A program made the translations under genes and the position numbers. From the NCBI GenBank assembly GCA_034440635.1, contig JAOTON010001526.1, positions 4,721,001-4,785,000 on the forward strand: DNA of 64,000 nt, written 5' to 3'. Numbering within the stretch: the stretch's first letter is position 1; every line of letters starts with the position of its first letter. The notes beneath the pieces are model-generated. The model worked only from the letters and a program-made list of their open reading frames with translations. It did no database searches and was not told the origin of the DNA. This DNA is from Lepas anatifera (lineage: Eukaryota > Arthropoda > Thecostraca > Lepadidae). This document shows, in pieces, positions 1 to 12,220 of this stretch.

Positions 1-245
1 TCCAGGATATCCCCTGAACAGTTTGCGATAAGCATTTGAAACTTTCTAGCTTGTAAAACTGGGGCAGATTCCATGGAAGTTTTGAGACTAAATCTTGACC
101 AGGGGCGGAGCTATGACCCGATATTTGGGGAGGTTCTTTTCCCAAAATGAGTATTATTGTATGCGGTTCGTTCTTCGCACAACCAAAGCCGTCCGCTACA
201 ACATTGAGATATGTCATAATGATACAATATTATGAATAGGATAAC
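1..245 (+). mobile_element. Fragment of TTAA element family T1 (cut by window edge)
   Basis: This stretch aligns by eye with 14105-14320. Shared phrases are TTGCGATA, CAGGGGCGGAGCTATG, TTTGGGGAGGTTCT and the AAGTATTAT/GTATGCG block. It is therefore part of the same family as the complete element at 14060-15298. Its terminus lies outside the window and no coding frame is seen. Confidence 0.6.
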
Positions 246-400
246 AGGTAATAGCTCATTTATATTTTCAGCTTGTTTAACAGAGACAGTTCAGCAACAA
301 AAATCGGGATTTATAGTATGTTAAAATTGTACTTTCCAGAGTACAAGATTGCTTACAGGGCAGCCTCGAGGAATAAAGAAAACTATACCATGTTCCCAGC

Positions 401-543
401 CAGTGGCGGATATAAGGGAGCTAGGGTGGCTCAAGCCCCCCTTCCCCGAAATTTCCGAGTGCACATAGCAAATACATAAGCGGAGCCTGATCTACGGCAA
501 AGACCCTATCCCCCTCCGAAATGAAGCCCTGGATCCGCCGCTG
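401..543. mobile_element. Short hAT-like MITE
   Basis: A 143-bp sequence begins CAGTGGCGGATATAAGGG and ends CCCTGGATCCGCCGCTG, so the ends are imperfect inverted repeats of the CAG(T/C)GGCGGAT type. The flanking octamers TTCCCAGC (393-400) and CTCTCAGC (544-551) agree at 6 of 8 positions, as expected for an eroded 8-bp hAT target duplication. It has no coding capacity. Similar GCGGATCC or GGATCCGCC ends recur at 21595-21642, 38453-38470, 39018-39199 and near 39420. Confidence 0.55.
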
Positions 544-551
544 CTCTCAGC

Positions 552-3280
552 CCTATTTTTTATAACCGTGCAATAGCATAAGCGCGCTTCGGTATTGTAA
601 TTAAGGGGTGTCACGCAGGTGCAGTTTTTCACAGTCCAATGAATGCTACAAGCATCTTCGGTATGCATTCGGTTGCAAGACCGAAAAGACAACAATTCAC
701 CCACAGACGGATTAGAGAGACCAGACTATTATGCTCACCCGGGTTTTGCACAGGCGGAAACAGGTCAAGCAAGATACAAAGTATCAAAAGTTGAGAAACA
801 TATATGGGTGCCCATGCATGGTTCCCCGACATTGCCAATATGAATCTTGCCCCACTATTTTGCTTTCTTTCTTCCATCTCAGATGACTTTTTGCGTTATA
901 CCATATATCTCACGAAGGGGCGACATTTTCCGCCCCTAGCCCTGACATTAAAACGGGCTTCCAGGACTCTGACACAGTGTCCCAAAACCTGTGGTGCTGG
1001 GTGCAGAGCGACACCCAGTCAAGCAGAATTTTCCACTCACTTTTATATATTTTTTCCTGAATTCTCCACTCACTTTTCAAGTATGGTTCTAGTTACCAAA
1101 GACATAATTCACTCACAAAGTTAACAATATTCAACAATACACTTACTACAAGGGCCATTTCAATTGCCTCCTCTACTAACGTACACTGGAAAAAGAGAGC
1201 AGGAGAATCGAATAGAAGATCTCCAAATTAACTCGGCTTTTATGCACGTCTTTCGCTTTTCTGCAAAAAATCTGGCGACTTCTATTTTTCCGGCCAATTA
1301 TACCTGGCATCCTTATCTCCACCGATTTCAGCGGAACAACAGAATCGAAATTCTGGCGCAGGCAAGCCGCTCAGTGCCCACCTCGGAGAAAGTTACAGTG
1401 GGTAAACACCGCCACTAAATTCCACCACTCACAAAATTCGTGAGTGTAAAATTAGACACCCTAGCCTTGTGTTGCCAAAGAAATGAACTGACCGCTTTAA
1501 GAGATATATTTCTGGAAAGCAGTTTATCTGTGCACATGATTTCTAGGCTTACGTCCTTGAAAAGTTGTTTTTGTATGTCTGGTACCGAGAATAGTGAAAA
1601 ACCATTTTTGGGCATATTTTTGTTAAAAGCAATTATCTTGAAATTTGTATGCTAAGCAGCATATTTTTTGACATTGTATCATAGAAAATTGACCATTTAT
1701 TGCGAAGAAAATCATTTTTATCCGTATCAGCCGTTCATTGCTGCGTCCACGCCGTGTGACACCCAAATCCACTCACAACACCCTACGACACCCTAGGCAT
1801 AAAAACGCTGATATTTTAGTTGAACTGGAAGTGTCCGGTATTTGAATATATTGAAACTCTACATTTTTATTAAATGAATTTTTCTGGCCACAAGAATGCA
1901 TCCAGCTACCCTTCAAACATCGGCACTTTTTTGTATGGCTGGTCTACGGCGTGGACTTACCAAAACGCCGTCTTTACATCTAGTAACTAAAAGTGGCATC
2001 TTTAGGCTTTTTGAAAGGCAGGTTGCATATTCGTTATTGACAAAAATTGTTTGTCTTACTCTTTGTGTGATTTTATCTGTAGAATTTTCTAGCCTATAAG
2101 GATTCAGAAAAATAATTTAGGGCAATTTGTAAAATGCAAATTATGTAGCTTAGGCGACCGGCAGGCAGCAAGCGATTAGAAATTTAAAGTAGTAGTCGTT
2201 GTGACGCTGTCGCAACGGTCGCAACCCGCCGCGCCTGGCTGATGTAGACGAAAGGAAGAAACAGAACAGAAATAAGGCTGTAGCTTCGATTAGATTCATA
2301 CAAAGCAGCATATTCATATGAAGGTGAGAATATATGTGAGGAGGAGCAGGGAAATTGACAAGTAAAGAAAAGAAACGTTTAGCAAGAGTCTGGAAGAGTT
2401 TATTGCCATGATATATAGTTTGTAGTTTCGTCTGGGTTGCTTAAGTGCAAACCAAGGCTCTACTGGGCCCTAGCATAGGTGTATGCGAGGTGCAGTGATT
2501 GAGATCAGGAGTGGCCTCCAAAATTCCGATAACTATAGGTATAGGAGAGGCGTTGTCCCGGACAGAAAAACTATACAGTGTATGCTTAGATAATAAATTT
2601 AGGCACTAGGATATTGCATGATAAATCCCCTTCTTTATTTTTCACCACCTGCCGGTCTCGGAGGCCTCCTCTGCAGAGTTGTTCTAAGGGGGGCCCTGAT
2701 ATTTCGTCCCAGAGACTTTTTAGAGCTGGTCATATGGGAGAGGAGAGGAGGGACACAAGAGTTGGTCTAGGGAAGCCCCCCAAGAGTTGGTCTTCATCCA
2801 ACAAATGTTAGTCTAGGTGGCTCCCAGAGTTCTTTACCTCCGAAGGTTGGTCTCAGAGGCCCCTCAAAAGGTTTTTTCGTGACAACTCACCATTGCCTCA
2901 AAAAATAATTGGAGACTGCATCAGGGGGGTTTCAGTTGGTAAAGATTTACCTGTTTAACCCAAATTTTTCACATGGTAATGGTCAAACAATGCTGCTTGG
3001 GGACGATTTAAAAATATTTACTTTGAGACAATTAAACAAAATATCCATCCCTCAGTTCAAACAAGGGCTCTGAGAGTTTACAGCCTGAGTACCCAAATTG
3101 GGAAATTTTTACTCCACCATACATTTTGAGGGGAATTTTCCACTCACTCGCCATATATTCCAGCTGAATTTTCCACTCGACACCCTAGCACAAAACCTAT
3201 TTTGGGTCACTGCTCTGACAGAAGCAGGGGTCATACCCGTTGCCTAAACTGGGAGCGGCAGAAAATAGAAAATGCCAATC
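552..3280. other. Intergenic, no gene recognised; scattered short repeats
   Basis: No convincing exon or RNA gene was found. A phrase close to TTTTCCACTCAC recurs near 1029, 1060, 1768 and 3132, and an ACACCCTAG phrase recurs near 1453, 1786 and 3180, suggesting eroded copies of a short element. A small hairpin (CACTCAC / GTGAGTG) sits at about 1427-1448. Confidence 0.4.
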
Positions 3281-6260
3281 TCGCAAGGAATAGGTGGTTC
3301 CAGGGGGAGAAGCACATGCCCCCATTCAATTGATGATCGACGCCCCTTTGAAATTTCCGATGACTCCCTTAAAAGGTCGTTCCCCGGGATGCGAGTATCA
3401 GCGCCCTGCGGTAGAATTTGGCGCCAACTTGATAGGTTTTGCCGACCAAAATTGGCGCCCGCTAATCCGGATGCCCCCACCACCCCAATCGGACGCCCTA
3501 GATCCTACCATAAGAAGATGGATGGGATCACTAGTCACAACCGTTCCCACAAATGCACTGCTCGGCATCTCCAATCCATTGCTTACCCCCCCCGTCCCCT
3601 TCTTCACGTAGACATACAATGAGTCTTCCAGGTCAGATAAAGGCCGCAGACCTCCTCCTCCAGTATGCATACGCCCCATACATCGCTCAACTAAGTGAAG
3701 AAGTGGAAACACAAATTGACCAACTAACTAACCACAAACCCTCACATGAATTTCTCCCCCAGCGTCCCTAATACACTGTGTACCTTTTTTATGTAATGTA
3801 ATTTATTGTTTTTCTATTCTTCATCTGATAATCCAAACATATTCAGAAATGATTGAAGGCAACAATATGTTAATTTCTCATAGTGAAATTCGAGACATTG
3901 AATTAAGACCAGCTTGCGGTGTTGACATATTTTCTTAACTTCCAAATAGGTGTACTTAGTAAATATTTATCAAATGAGTTTATCTCTATATTCAAACCAT
4001 GTGTTTTTGTTTGTAAAGCCTTTTCATCACCACCTTGCTTTGCTTCACCTGAGTATATAGCTGACTTGGTATTATTTGTGACTTGTTAGGACTTTATCTA
4101 CACCCATCAACTCAACAAAACAAAAAATCATAGCTGGAAAAGCACTAAAAGCTCAATTGCAAAAGCCTCCTTCATAACCACTTATGCTTTTCAGAAAGTC
4201 AATTTTTTTGCAACAGTTGGGGGATGGTGACCTCATCAACCAGTTGAAAGTGTTTCTTCTATTCCCTTGGTTGCAAACAAATTTATAAAAAAACACTGTT
4301 ACGTGCCCAGCACATGAGTTCTGATTATCTTCCATATTGGGCTGTACCAAGTGAGTGTTTTGAAAATATTTGAATCAGCTGGTGCTTGATGCAGTAGGGC
4401 ACCATATCCTGATGTATGTGCCACTGCAGTAATGTATGTGTAAGGCTTCAATGATAAAGCATACTTAATGGATGATGATGTTCTTACTGTCAATATATTT
4501 GTATGAATAAATGGGTCACCCCCCCATCATACTGCCATGTATCCTGACTGGCTCCCATGCTTATTTTTAGTGTGTCATCTGATTGTTTTAGATGTGTTCT
4601 GCATTATTGTTGAATTATGCACTGCTTGTTTCTGGCCATGGCAAAACATAGACCCAGTTTCATGTGCAATGAGACAATCTTGATAGAGCTGAGAATTAGG
4701 ATACAGGGATCACAGTTTCTGTGACACTTCGGCTTGGATATAGGTGGAACTGTAACAGATAGAAGAGTTTTTTATCACAATTTTGTCTATATCTCTAGCA
4801 AAACATTCACACCTCCTTTCACTCCCTTCACTTTCCCTTAACCCAACTATACAATTTTATTTGAAGAATAATAGTTTTGTTTAATGAATGTTGTTTAAGA
4901 ATTTTATTTAAAGTTTTAAGTTTTTTAACAGTTGATTTTTTAACAGTTGAAGTTTTTTAACAGTTTTACAATTTTCTTCAATTTGATATTGCTTAATGAC
5001 CAAGAAAGCTTCACCCTCTGCAGACTACTCACCTGCAGAAGGAAAATATTTACAATCATTCTGTCATGTGCTGTCAAACTTGGCTAGCTACAGATAGACG
5101 TGAAGCGGATTCAAGCTGTTTCAATTGCCCAAAGCTCTATCAGTATTTTAAATGTATCCTGCATCTTGATACAATGCACAATCCTAATTGGCCAGTCTGC
5201 AAAGTATGGCAGCAGGCCAGACGAGTAGCATCAGCCACCCAAAATTATCACACCACCAGCCTAAAAAAATCACAAGAATCTGCCATATACCAGGGAGAAA
5301 AACACACACATTCCTACCTACATGATCCAATGCTACCTTTATTAGTTAATTAGTTAAGGACTTTTTATAAGACCCCCTCATGTGTCTTTATAACTATTCA
5401 GCCATTATTTTACCGGTTTTCAGTGTCACCTTCCTCGCACCCGTCTTGCAAATTCGCACCAGATTGATAAAATTTGCACCAGTCGCTCCCTGTCTCCAAG
5501 GGCACTCTCATTGACAAGATCTCATCGAAAATGCCACACTTTGCACACTGGCTGATTGGCAATGGGAATTGATACTTGGTCATACTCGGATCTTCAAAAA
5601 CAACTGTTGATAAGAACATAAGGCAGGAAAATTAAGGCCGCCATAATATTGAGCTCCCAGAATCCCTCATTACCTACCCTGGGGTTGTGATCACATCCTG
5701 ATGTCCACCTCACATAGGCATCTTGCTTTGACCCTTTCCTCATACAGATTCAATAAATTCCGCTTGTGATGCAGGATCAAAATACACAAACCGGCGTATC
5801 CTCCGTCCGAATATTATACATGGCGTCCATTTGAATATTTGACAAACTATCTCCGCCATTTCAATGACTTATACGTTGCTTAGATCCCACACAAGACAAA
5901 AAATACCCAAAACAAAAGTAAATAGTCCACCTTCAGGACATGTAAGTGCCGTAAGAGGTGAATAAAAGACCAGCTGTGTGAAAGCATGCATCTCCCGCGC
6001 CGAGTGTAGTGTCTCGTCCAGCAACAACTAAATCAAACCAAAAGCGCAGTGTTCGCCGCTATAGAGCAGAGCCCATATCCAAACTAATTTTGGAAGAATC
6101 TACTATTTCCTCCTAAAATTAGACTAGAGGACAATGCTCAAATATTTGTATTTAAATTTAAGAACGTATTTCTTAGGTTGTTGCTCATTCGTTTCTTAAA
6201 AAATAAGAAATTGAAAACAAAATATTGCTTTTGTGGCAATCTAATCACAAATCATCAAAA
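3281..6260. other. AT-rich intergenic DNA, nothing recognised
   Basis: No homology to a known protein could be read in either strand. A short direct repeat based on TTTTTTAACAGTTGA occurs three to four times at about 4920-4966. The segment near 3280-3520 has GGGGG/CCCCC-flanked blocks like DNA-transposon debris but no clear termini. Confidence 0.4.
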
Positions 6261-6289
6261 TAGACTCATGGCGCACATACTAAACTTTG

Positions 6290-6650
6290 GTGTACCCGTC
6301 CTCTATTACCCTGACCCAGAATGACATATTATGCTCCGACGTCATAGTTAAGACAAATCAATGTAAAGGTCACAGGTCAAATTAAAATGTCATGGGTAAA
6401 GGTCAATGCTCATTTCCCGTCCAACGGTTGCTATGGTGCTAGTCATGGTGTAAATAAGGGGAATATGTCTTATTGTGACGTCTTAGGTCAATGACATTGA
6501 ATGACCTTAACCCCCAAAATTAGGTTTACAATTCTTGGGACATTCTCACTATGGCCTTGCTCTGTTTTTAGTGCATTCTGGACTTCAGGGACTTGTTTTG
6601 ACCTCAATTGGTAGAGGAATCCCAGTCATGAAAACCGGTATAATACACAT
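6290..6650 (+). mobile_element. Fragment of AGGTCA-rich TTAA element family T3
   Basis: The segment matches the interior of 36340-36600: the TGACG / TTATGCT block, the CATGGGTAAAGGTCAAT phrase, the TGCTAT/GTGCTA block and TTGTGACGTC followed by an inverted AGGTCA pair at 6485-6497. Termini are missing. It is one of at least five copies of this family in the window. Confidence 0.6.
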
Positions 6651-6683
6651 CTAAATTATGACAGTGAATACCCAAACCATATA

Positions 6684-9600
6684 AGTATAATTCCCAACCA
6701 CCATTGATGTAATATCTTGCCTGATTACGTCCCCTCGCCAATCTCAAACGCCAATACTACTCCTCCCACCTACACCAAGAACGATATGACAACATGTTAA
6801 CGCCGCACAAAACACAAAACAATCCCGGACTGCCCCAAACTAAAATATAAAACCCACAGAAAAAACACCAACGGTGACATGGAAAAAGAGCTAACAAAGG
6901 TTTTCTGGAGGTATAACAAACTTTGTCATGTCACAGAAGTTTCTGGCCCTTTCAAATACAAAAGATGGTGCATACTTTTTGCCTAAGCCGGCTTGGGATT
7001 GGCTGCTACCAGATTTTCAGGTGAAGGAAATACTTAACGTGGGTATTTGTTCCGTGAGGCTGATTGGATCGAGGCGCATTCGTTTTCGTCCACTTTTAAT
7101 TTTCGGCAATTATTCGCATTAGAATAGGATACAAGTCACATTTGAAAGGTTCAAAATGAAACGTAGATTCCTATCAAGACCACCAATAATGTGAAAGTAA
7201 TCTTATAATTTCCAGGGAGACTGCCAAAGTCAACCCTGATTTTTGGACTATTTTTAGTGTTGGTGACATTGAGGAATAAATTAGGATATATATTATTTTA
7301 CTGAACAAAGGTTGGAAAGTGATACATTTTTTTCCTCAAGAAAAATAGATAGGTAATTTCTAGGTATTTTTATTATGCGGTTTAAGAGCATCCTTGAAAT
7401 TTTCAAACGCTCAGAACAACATCGTAATTTCGGTAAAAATATCCACTTTAACCTTCCGTCGGCTCCCGGCTACCCCTTTTCCGGCGGGGGCATATCCCCC
7501 CAGATCTCGTAATCTAACCGGCCGATTTTGAAATTAAGTGCTATAGATTCCCTGACGCTAAACTTTATTTTGAAAAAGAAAATTTCAAATTTTGTTTTTA
7601 GGGAAGTGGCAAATATACAATTTTTGTGTATTTTTAGATTTTCCATAACCCTTGTCTCTGTTGTACGTTTTCAAAACTAGTTCGATTTACAAATAATTGA
7701 CCCAAATTGTCATATACTGGTTACGCAAATTAAATTCATGGCAGTTCCAGGACCGGACTATGAGGGGAAATATATACAACCTAAAAGTTTTGTTACGGAT
7801 TGAAGCCGTGATATACTGCTTGGCATCTTTGACACATAAATAAATGAAAAGTAAAACTCATCGGGGCGGATGCGGGTAAACAGTGGGGTAAATCATCCCA
7901 CATATGGGTGGTATGCATGGTATTTGTCCTGACTGTTGAATTTATTTCTGATAATTTTACCCTCCTGGCGCTCTGGGGGGGGTGCTGGGATCGGACCTTC
8001 GGGGGGGTGGGTGTTACTTTAATATACAACGATATTGTCGGGCGGTGATACTGGCTGGGATATGATTTTGAAATGTGTAGTGACTGGACACGCCTCTGGT
8101 AATCTGAATTTGGTTTAACTATTTTGAATTTTCATATACCATTGTATTGCCCGACGGCTGTGCGTCTCTCACTTACTAACGTTTAGTCCTTCTTGATAAC
8201 ATTCCCCATTTTGAACTGCTGTACCGCCCCTGATGAATACATTGACGGAATGCACTTCATCTCATAAAATGATATAATAAACCATATACTGGTATCGATG
8301 CAGACGGCTTCCTTTACAAGAACCCATCGCATACGATAATACTTGGTTTGTGGATGAACCTCCCAAACCGCCTGCCCGCCCCTGGTAATATATAATATTG
8401 ACATTAAACCTGCCTGTACTGTTTTGGTGTTTCGTTTTCGCCGTTTCGATATTCTTACCTTGGCTCCCCCATGTTAGTGAGGCCGATTCCACCTTTCAAT
8501 ATATTTCGTAAAATACAGATTTATTTTTCTTTTTGTTAGTTATTTCAAGTTGAAACATATTTTAGCAACATTTCTAGCGTTCGATTGTCCTCAACTGTGC
8601 GTTTATTAATGAGAAATGACATTCCAAAGACATCCAAGTACCGAATTGGCCTCGGTGAAAAGGCCTCAGCTGAATTTCGTCCATTCAGAACAATGACGTC
8701 ACTTTGTCGTATTTGGGGGGGCTGAAATGATCTCGGGTGTCATGAATGGGTGCGCAAGTGCATGCGGTGAGTTTTTCTAGTTACTTCGCTAACCTTGGCG
8801 AGCCCTGTATTGAGGCGGGAATATCCCCAAGGCAGAGAATACAGAATTTTGAGGTCAATATGGTTGTTGGAAAGAAGACTGGAAATTGAGTGAGTGCGTG
8901 GAAGGAATTTGAGTTTGCTGTTGGAAGGGATATTGTGGATGAAGGTTCATTTCTTATACCTGATACTGCAACTTAACTTTCCGGAAATTCACGATTAATT
9001 GAACCATTTCTCCCATCTTAGATATCTACTGGAGATAGGTGGGTACCTACCTACTCAGTACAGTACTGGGTGAGGTCATAATACCTTGCAAAAGTTTTCC
9101 ACAGCTCGGAGGAAGGCTCAGACTGTACCTTTTGTGGCTCATGATTTTTAAGACTGGGTATGTTTGCTATTTTAGGCTATATAGGCTGGTGGCTTTCACA
9201 CATTGAAGCAAAATAATCCTGGCAGAGGTTGAGTGTTAAAACCCCACGTCTTGCATTAGATAATGGTAGCCTGTGTGGTGCTTGCATGGGGGAAAGTTGG
9301 AGAATATCAAAATAAGGGGAAGAGGGACTTTATCTGGTTGGCTATTTACCATGGCATCAGGGTTAAACATTAGAAATCATGTAGCTTCCTAGTTCTATGT
9401 TAATGGGTTAGAGATTCAGGGTTATGAGATCCTATCTATGTATATATGAGGTACCTACAATTGCGGAGTGTCAAAATGTTTTCATTCCACTAGGAGGTAG
9501 CAGAATGATGATTCTTCACTTCCATTCTACAGCAGATAGTTTCATCTACTGTCATTCAAAACAAAAAAAGCTGGTGGTAGTTGTTGCTTGTATTATGAAG

Positions 9601-9817
9601 GCACATAGATACAGTCCTAAATCAAAGTATTATCCTAAAAAAGTATTGGTTTGTTAAGAAGCAATAAACAGGTCCAGGAAAAAGGCTGTGATGGGACTTG
9701 CAAGCCTGTAAATACTAAACAAAAAAAGAGGCATGTTAAGCAAGCGGGGTATTTTGGCCTCTTTTGGGATTTTGGCCTCACTCTCCACCTGGCGTGAAAG
9801 CAATTTCAGGACCCTGC
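6684..9817 (+). repeat. Dispersed ~2.2-kb repeat, copy A (interrupted by a TTAA element)
   Basis: 6684-7451 and 8474-9817 align along their length with the contiguous stretch 17670-19972 (copy B). Shared landmarks are the start AGTATAATTCCCAACCACC, the block GAGGCCGATTC, the phrase GGTACCTACCTACTCAGTAC and the end CAATTTCAGGACCCTGC. Copy B contains an (AT)n expansion and about 150 extra bases near 19610-19760. No protein-coding frame runs through either copy, and the class of the repeat is unknown. Confidence 0.8.
7452..8473 (-). mobile_element. TTAA element of family T1 inserted in repeat copy A
   Basis: Copy B (18432-18435) reads straight through TTAA where copy A has about 1.0 kb of extra DNA, so copy B shows the empty site. 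The inserted DNA starts just after TTAA (7448-7451), and its contents match the reverse complement of 14060-15298 (for example the CCGGCCGATTTTGAAA block and the CTCACTTACTAACG block). Its right end has lost the expected terminal repeat, leaving only TTA at the junction. Confidence 0.75.
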
Positions 9818-9834
9818 CACGCAGTCCCCAACCG

Positions 9835-9945
9835 GAGTTTTTCTAAGCCTCCTAGTTTCCGAGAGCTCAGGGGGCCTACCAGTCCACCCCCTGCAGTGCC
9901 CGTAAGTGTCGGACGCCTCTCCAGTGCGGGTGTTAAGGAATGTGA
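9835..9945 (+). mobile_element. Right-end fragment of AGGTCA-rich TTAA element family T3
   Basis: It matches 36790-36887: CCTCCTAGTTTCCGAGA, a GGGGGCCTACCAG block and a terminus CTCCAGTGCGGGTG followed by TTAA. It abuts the end of dispersed-repeat copy A. Confidence 0.6.
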
Positions 9946-9959
9946 CATTGATTACAATT

Positions 9960-10240
9960 TATTGTTTTAAATACATCCTTACCCTCATTGCCGACCAATT
10001 CCACCATTGACACCTTTTTCACACCTTGTTCGTGACCAGAAACGTTTGATAGGCGCAGCGATGCCGGGCCGCGCTGGCGCACGAACCTCACAAAAGTGGG
10101 GATCGGGACGTTTGGGAGCTCAGATCTCGCTTTCTGTTAAAGTCTCCATTCTTTTTATTACTGAATCTTATAGAGAAAAGTATAAATAGTGATGTGATTC
10201 TAAATAAGTTTAAAATAATTCATAGGAAAATAGTTTTTTT
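9960..10240 (+). repeat. Dispersed repeat shared with 30930-31220
   Basis: Both places contain a GTGACC(A/C)GA block, a GATAG(G/T)CG(C/T)AGCGA block, CCGCGCT(G/A)GCGCACG, GGGACGTT and AGAGAAAAGTATAAA in the same order. No coding frame is shared. The class is unknown; it may be the flank or interior of another DNA element. Confidence 0.55.
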
Positions 10241-10424
10241 ATAGATTTTGAAAAATTGAAGAATGTATAATATATTTAAAATTTAATCTTTTGAATTATA
10301 TTTCTAATGAGGCACAATTCTTAATTCGTCCTTAAGATACCCAGATCAAGTTTTTTTATGGAATTTTTAGAAGCATACAGGTAAAATTTCGTCTTTAAAA
10401 AGACATGCAAATGGGAATGGTCAA

Positions 10425-10600
10425 AATGCCTGAGGCTATAATTTTCAAACCATAAATCAGGGAGGAAAATGAATACGAAAATAGTCATCAGCTCCATCAA
10501 TAGCCCCACTGACATAAAATACACCGAAATCTGCGACATGAGGGTGTTACCGACTTGTCGATTTGTCGTGGAATGCCCCAACTCCCGAAGACAACAATAC
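10425..10600 (+). repeat. Dispersed repeat shared with 37427-37600
   Basis: Both segments contain a CTGAGG(C/T)T(A/C)TAATTTT start, a CATC(A/T)GCT(C/T)CATCAA block, ATGAGGGTGTTA, CGACT(T/G)GTCGAT and CCGTGGAAT-like words in order. No gene is evident. Confidence 0.5.
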
Positions 10601-11671
10601 ACACCAGACTTGAATCGTCGGTCTTTCGGGGGGAAAATGTAAAGGTATTCCTCTTCGAAAAGCATACAGATTTAACGAGTATGTAGGTTTTATTTTGACG
10701 TTAGTGTTATTGTACTTCTCTTAATCCACGGTGACATGCATTATTAGAAATTTCAGTGAGTTTTCGTAGCATCAAGCTTCAGGTATTATACTCCAATGGT
10801 CGTGTACTGGTATGGCTTCTTCGTACTCAACGCTTCCCATGCATTTTTTAAGTAAGCAGTCAGATTATCAGCGTGTGGGCGCTGATAATTTGAATTACTT
10901 GATGGAAATTATCACATTTTGTGATTGAGAAGCTAGAAATTGTTTCTATTTGTATTTTATTGTTTATTTGTTTGTGTCTGTATGTTTGTCAAAATCACTG
11001 CTCATGGCTGCTTAAATATAACTGGGCCTGTGTTTATCAAATAAATGCATGCCTTTCAACAAGTTGTTTGAAGTGGTTTGATTTTATCATCAGATGCACG
11101 TAAAATACGTCGCTCGCCATTTACCTCAAGGTTACTGCTTAATGGGTGAAGGAAGTCGACCTCGATTTTACTAGATTGCTGCTAAATACGCCAAAATTTG
11201 ATATGTTCCAGTTGATCTTCCCAAAACTTGGTAGATTCTCCTAGAACTTAGTAGGAAAGCTTGATGACGTCATCAGGGAGGACTAGATTTAGTAGGAAAC
11301 TTGGTTGTACCCGTATTTAATGTACCATGGAACAGAGATACCTGGAATGGAGACCTGAATGCAAACCCACCCCGCTTTTGTGTGCCAATCTAGGACGTGG
11401 AAAAATTATTCGGTAAGTAAAGCTCGGTGAGGACTAATGTAAAGTCTATGGGAGATGTGGTAGCCGATGACTTTGATGCGTCATAACTTATAAACTGTGG
11501 CTTGCACGGGAAAACGAGCATGCATTTCGGAAAGCCCAATCTGTGCTGCGTCCGCTAAAATACATTTTAGGCATGAAATATCTAAAATCTCAGAGCAAAG
11601 CGCAGGAGAAATCAGAATCTAATACTGCAGCTCAACTTGTATTATTACATGTTTTAATCGCGCGCGGCTCA
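10601..11671. other. Non-coding stretch, nothing recognised
   Basis: AT-rich DNA without an interpretable exon. A short open frame from ATG at about 11334 to a GTAAGT at about 11421 exists, but it resembles no family I know. Confidence 0.3.
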
Positions 11672-11747
11672 GCGCCGCAATAACGCAGTGTTTTAAGCGC
11701 TCGCCTAGTAAGCCGAAGGTGCCGGGCTCGGATCCCGCGCGTGGCAC
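11672..11747 (+). tRNA. tRNA-Thr(AGT)-like sequence, probably a pseudogene or SINE head
   Basis: The 76-nt segment can be folded with acceptor arms GCGCCGC and GTGGCAC (one mismatch and one G-T pair), an anticodon loop CTAGTAA with anticodon AGT, and a T-arm containing GGGCTCGGATCCC. The D-arm is degenerate and lacks a proper TRGC...GG A-box, so function is doubtful. A second tRNA-like unit lies 25 nt downstream. Confidence 0.4.
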
Positions 11748-11772
11748 TTTTAATCTTCATAATGGTAATTTT

Positions 11773-11845
11773 GTCGGTCAATAGCGCAGTTGGCAGCATG
11801 CTTGTCTTCCAATTCTAGTGTTCTGGGTTCGAATCCGGGCTGACG
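11773..11845 (+). tRNA. tRNA-like sequence (A-box and B-box intact), probable pseudogene or SINE head
   Basis: It has an A-box TAGCGCAGTTGG and a perfect B-box GGTTCGAATCC. The acceptor can pair as GTCGGTC with GGCTGAC. The CTTCCAA stretch could be a Gly(TCC) anticodon loop, but the anticodon stem does not pair and the T-stem is offset. A degenerate tRNA or the promoter head of a SINE is more likely than a working gene. Confidence 0.35.
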
Positions 11846-12220
11846 CTGATTTTGCATTCATATTTTATGACTATTATGCCATTATTTAGGTTTATATTGG
11901 ATAAACAATACCTCAGTAGTAGCTGTATCTTCTCGGTTGAAGTAAGGCACGTTCAAAGACCTGTTTTTTTTGTTGAATATCTTACTGACGTGTATATTTT
12001 AATGTTCTTGGCTATTTACCCAATTCTTTTTAATGAGCCCCACAAAAGCACCCCAGAAATCAACGAGGCTTCCGTTCCAGGTATCTTTATTCCATGAATG
12101 TACCCTGGGTTTTAAGTCTTAGCGTTTTTACTGTCTTCTATTTTACAAAATTTTTGGGGTCCAAGGTCATTCCCACAACACTGGTTATGACACCCTACCT
12201 GTAGCAAGCTTTCTGAGGAC

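Noticed and set aside
11334..11421. Open frame from ATG to GTAAGT, considered as RPL22 exon 1
   Set aside because: It ends in a phase that does not fit exon 2 (phase 0) and the peptide does not resemble an L22 N-terminus.
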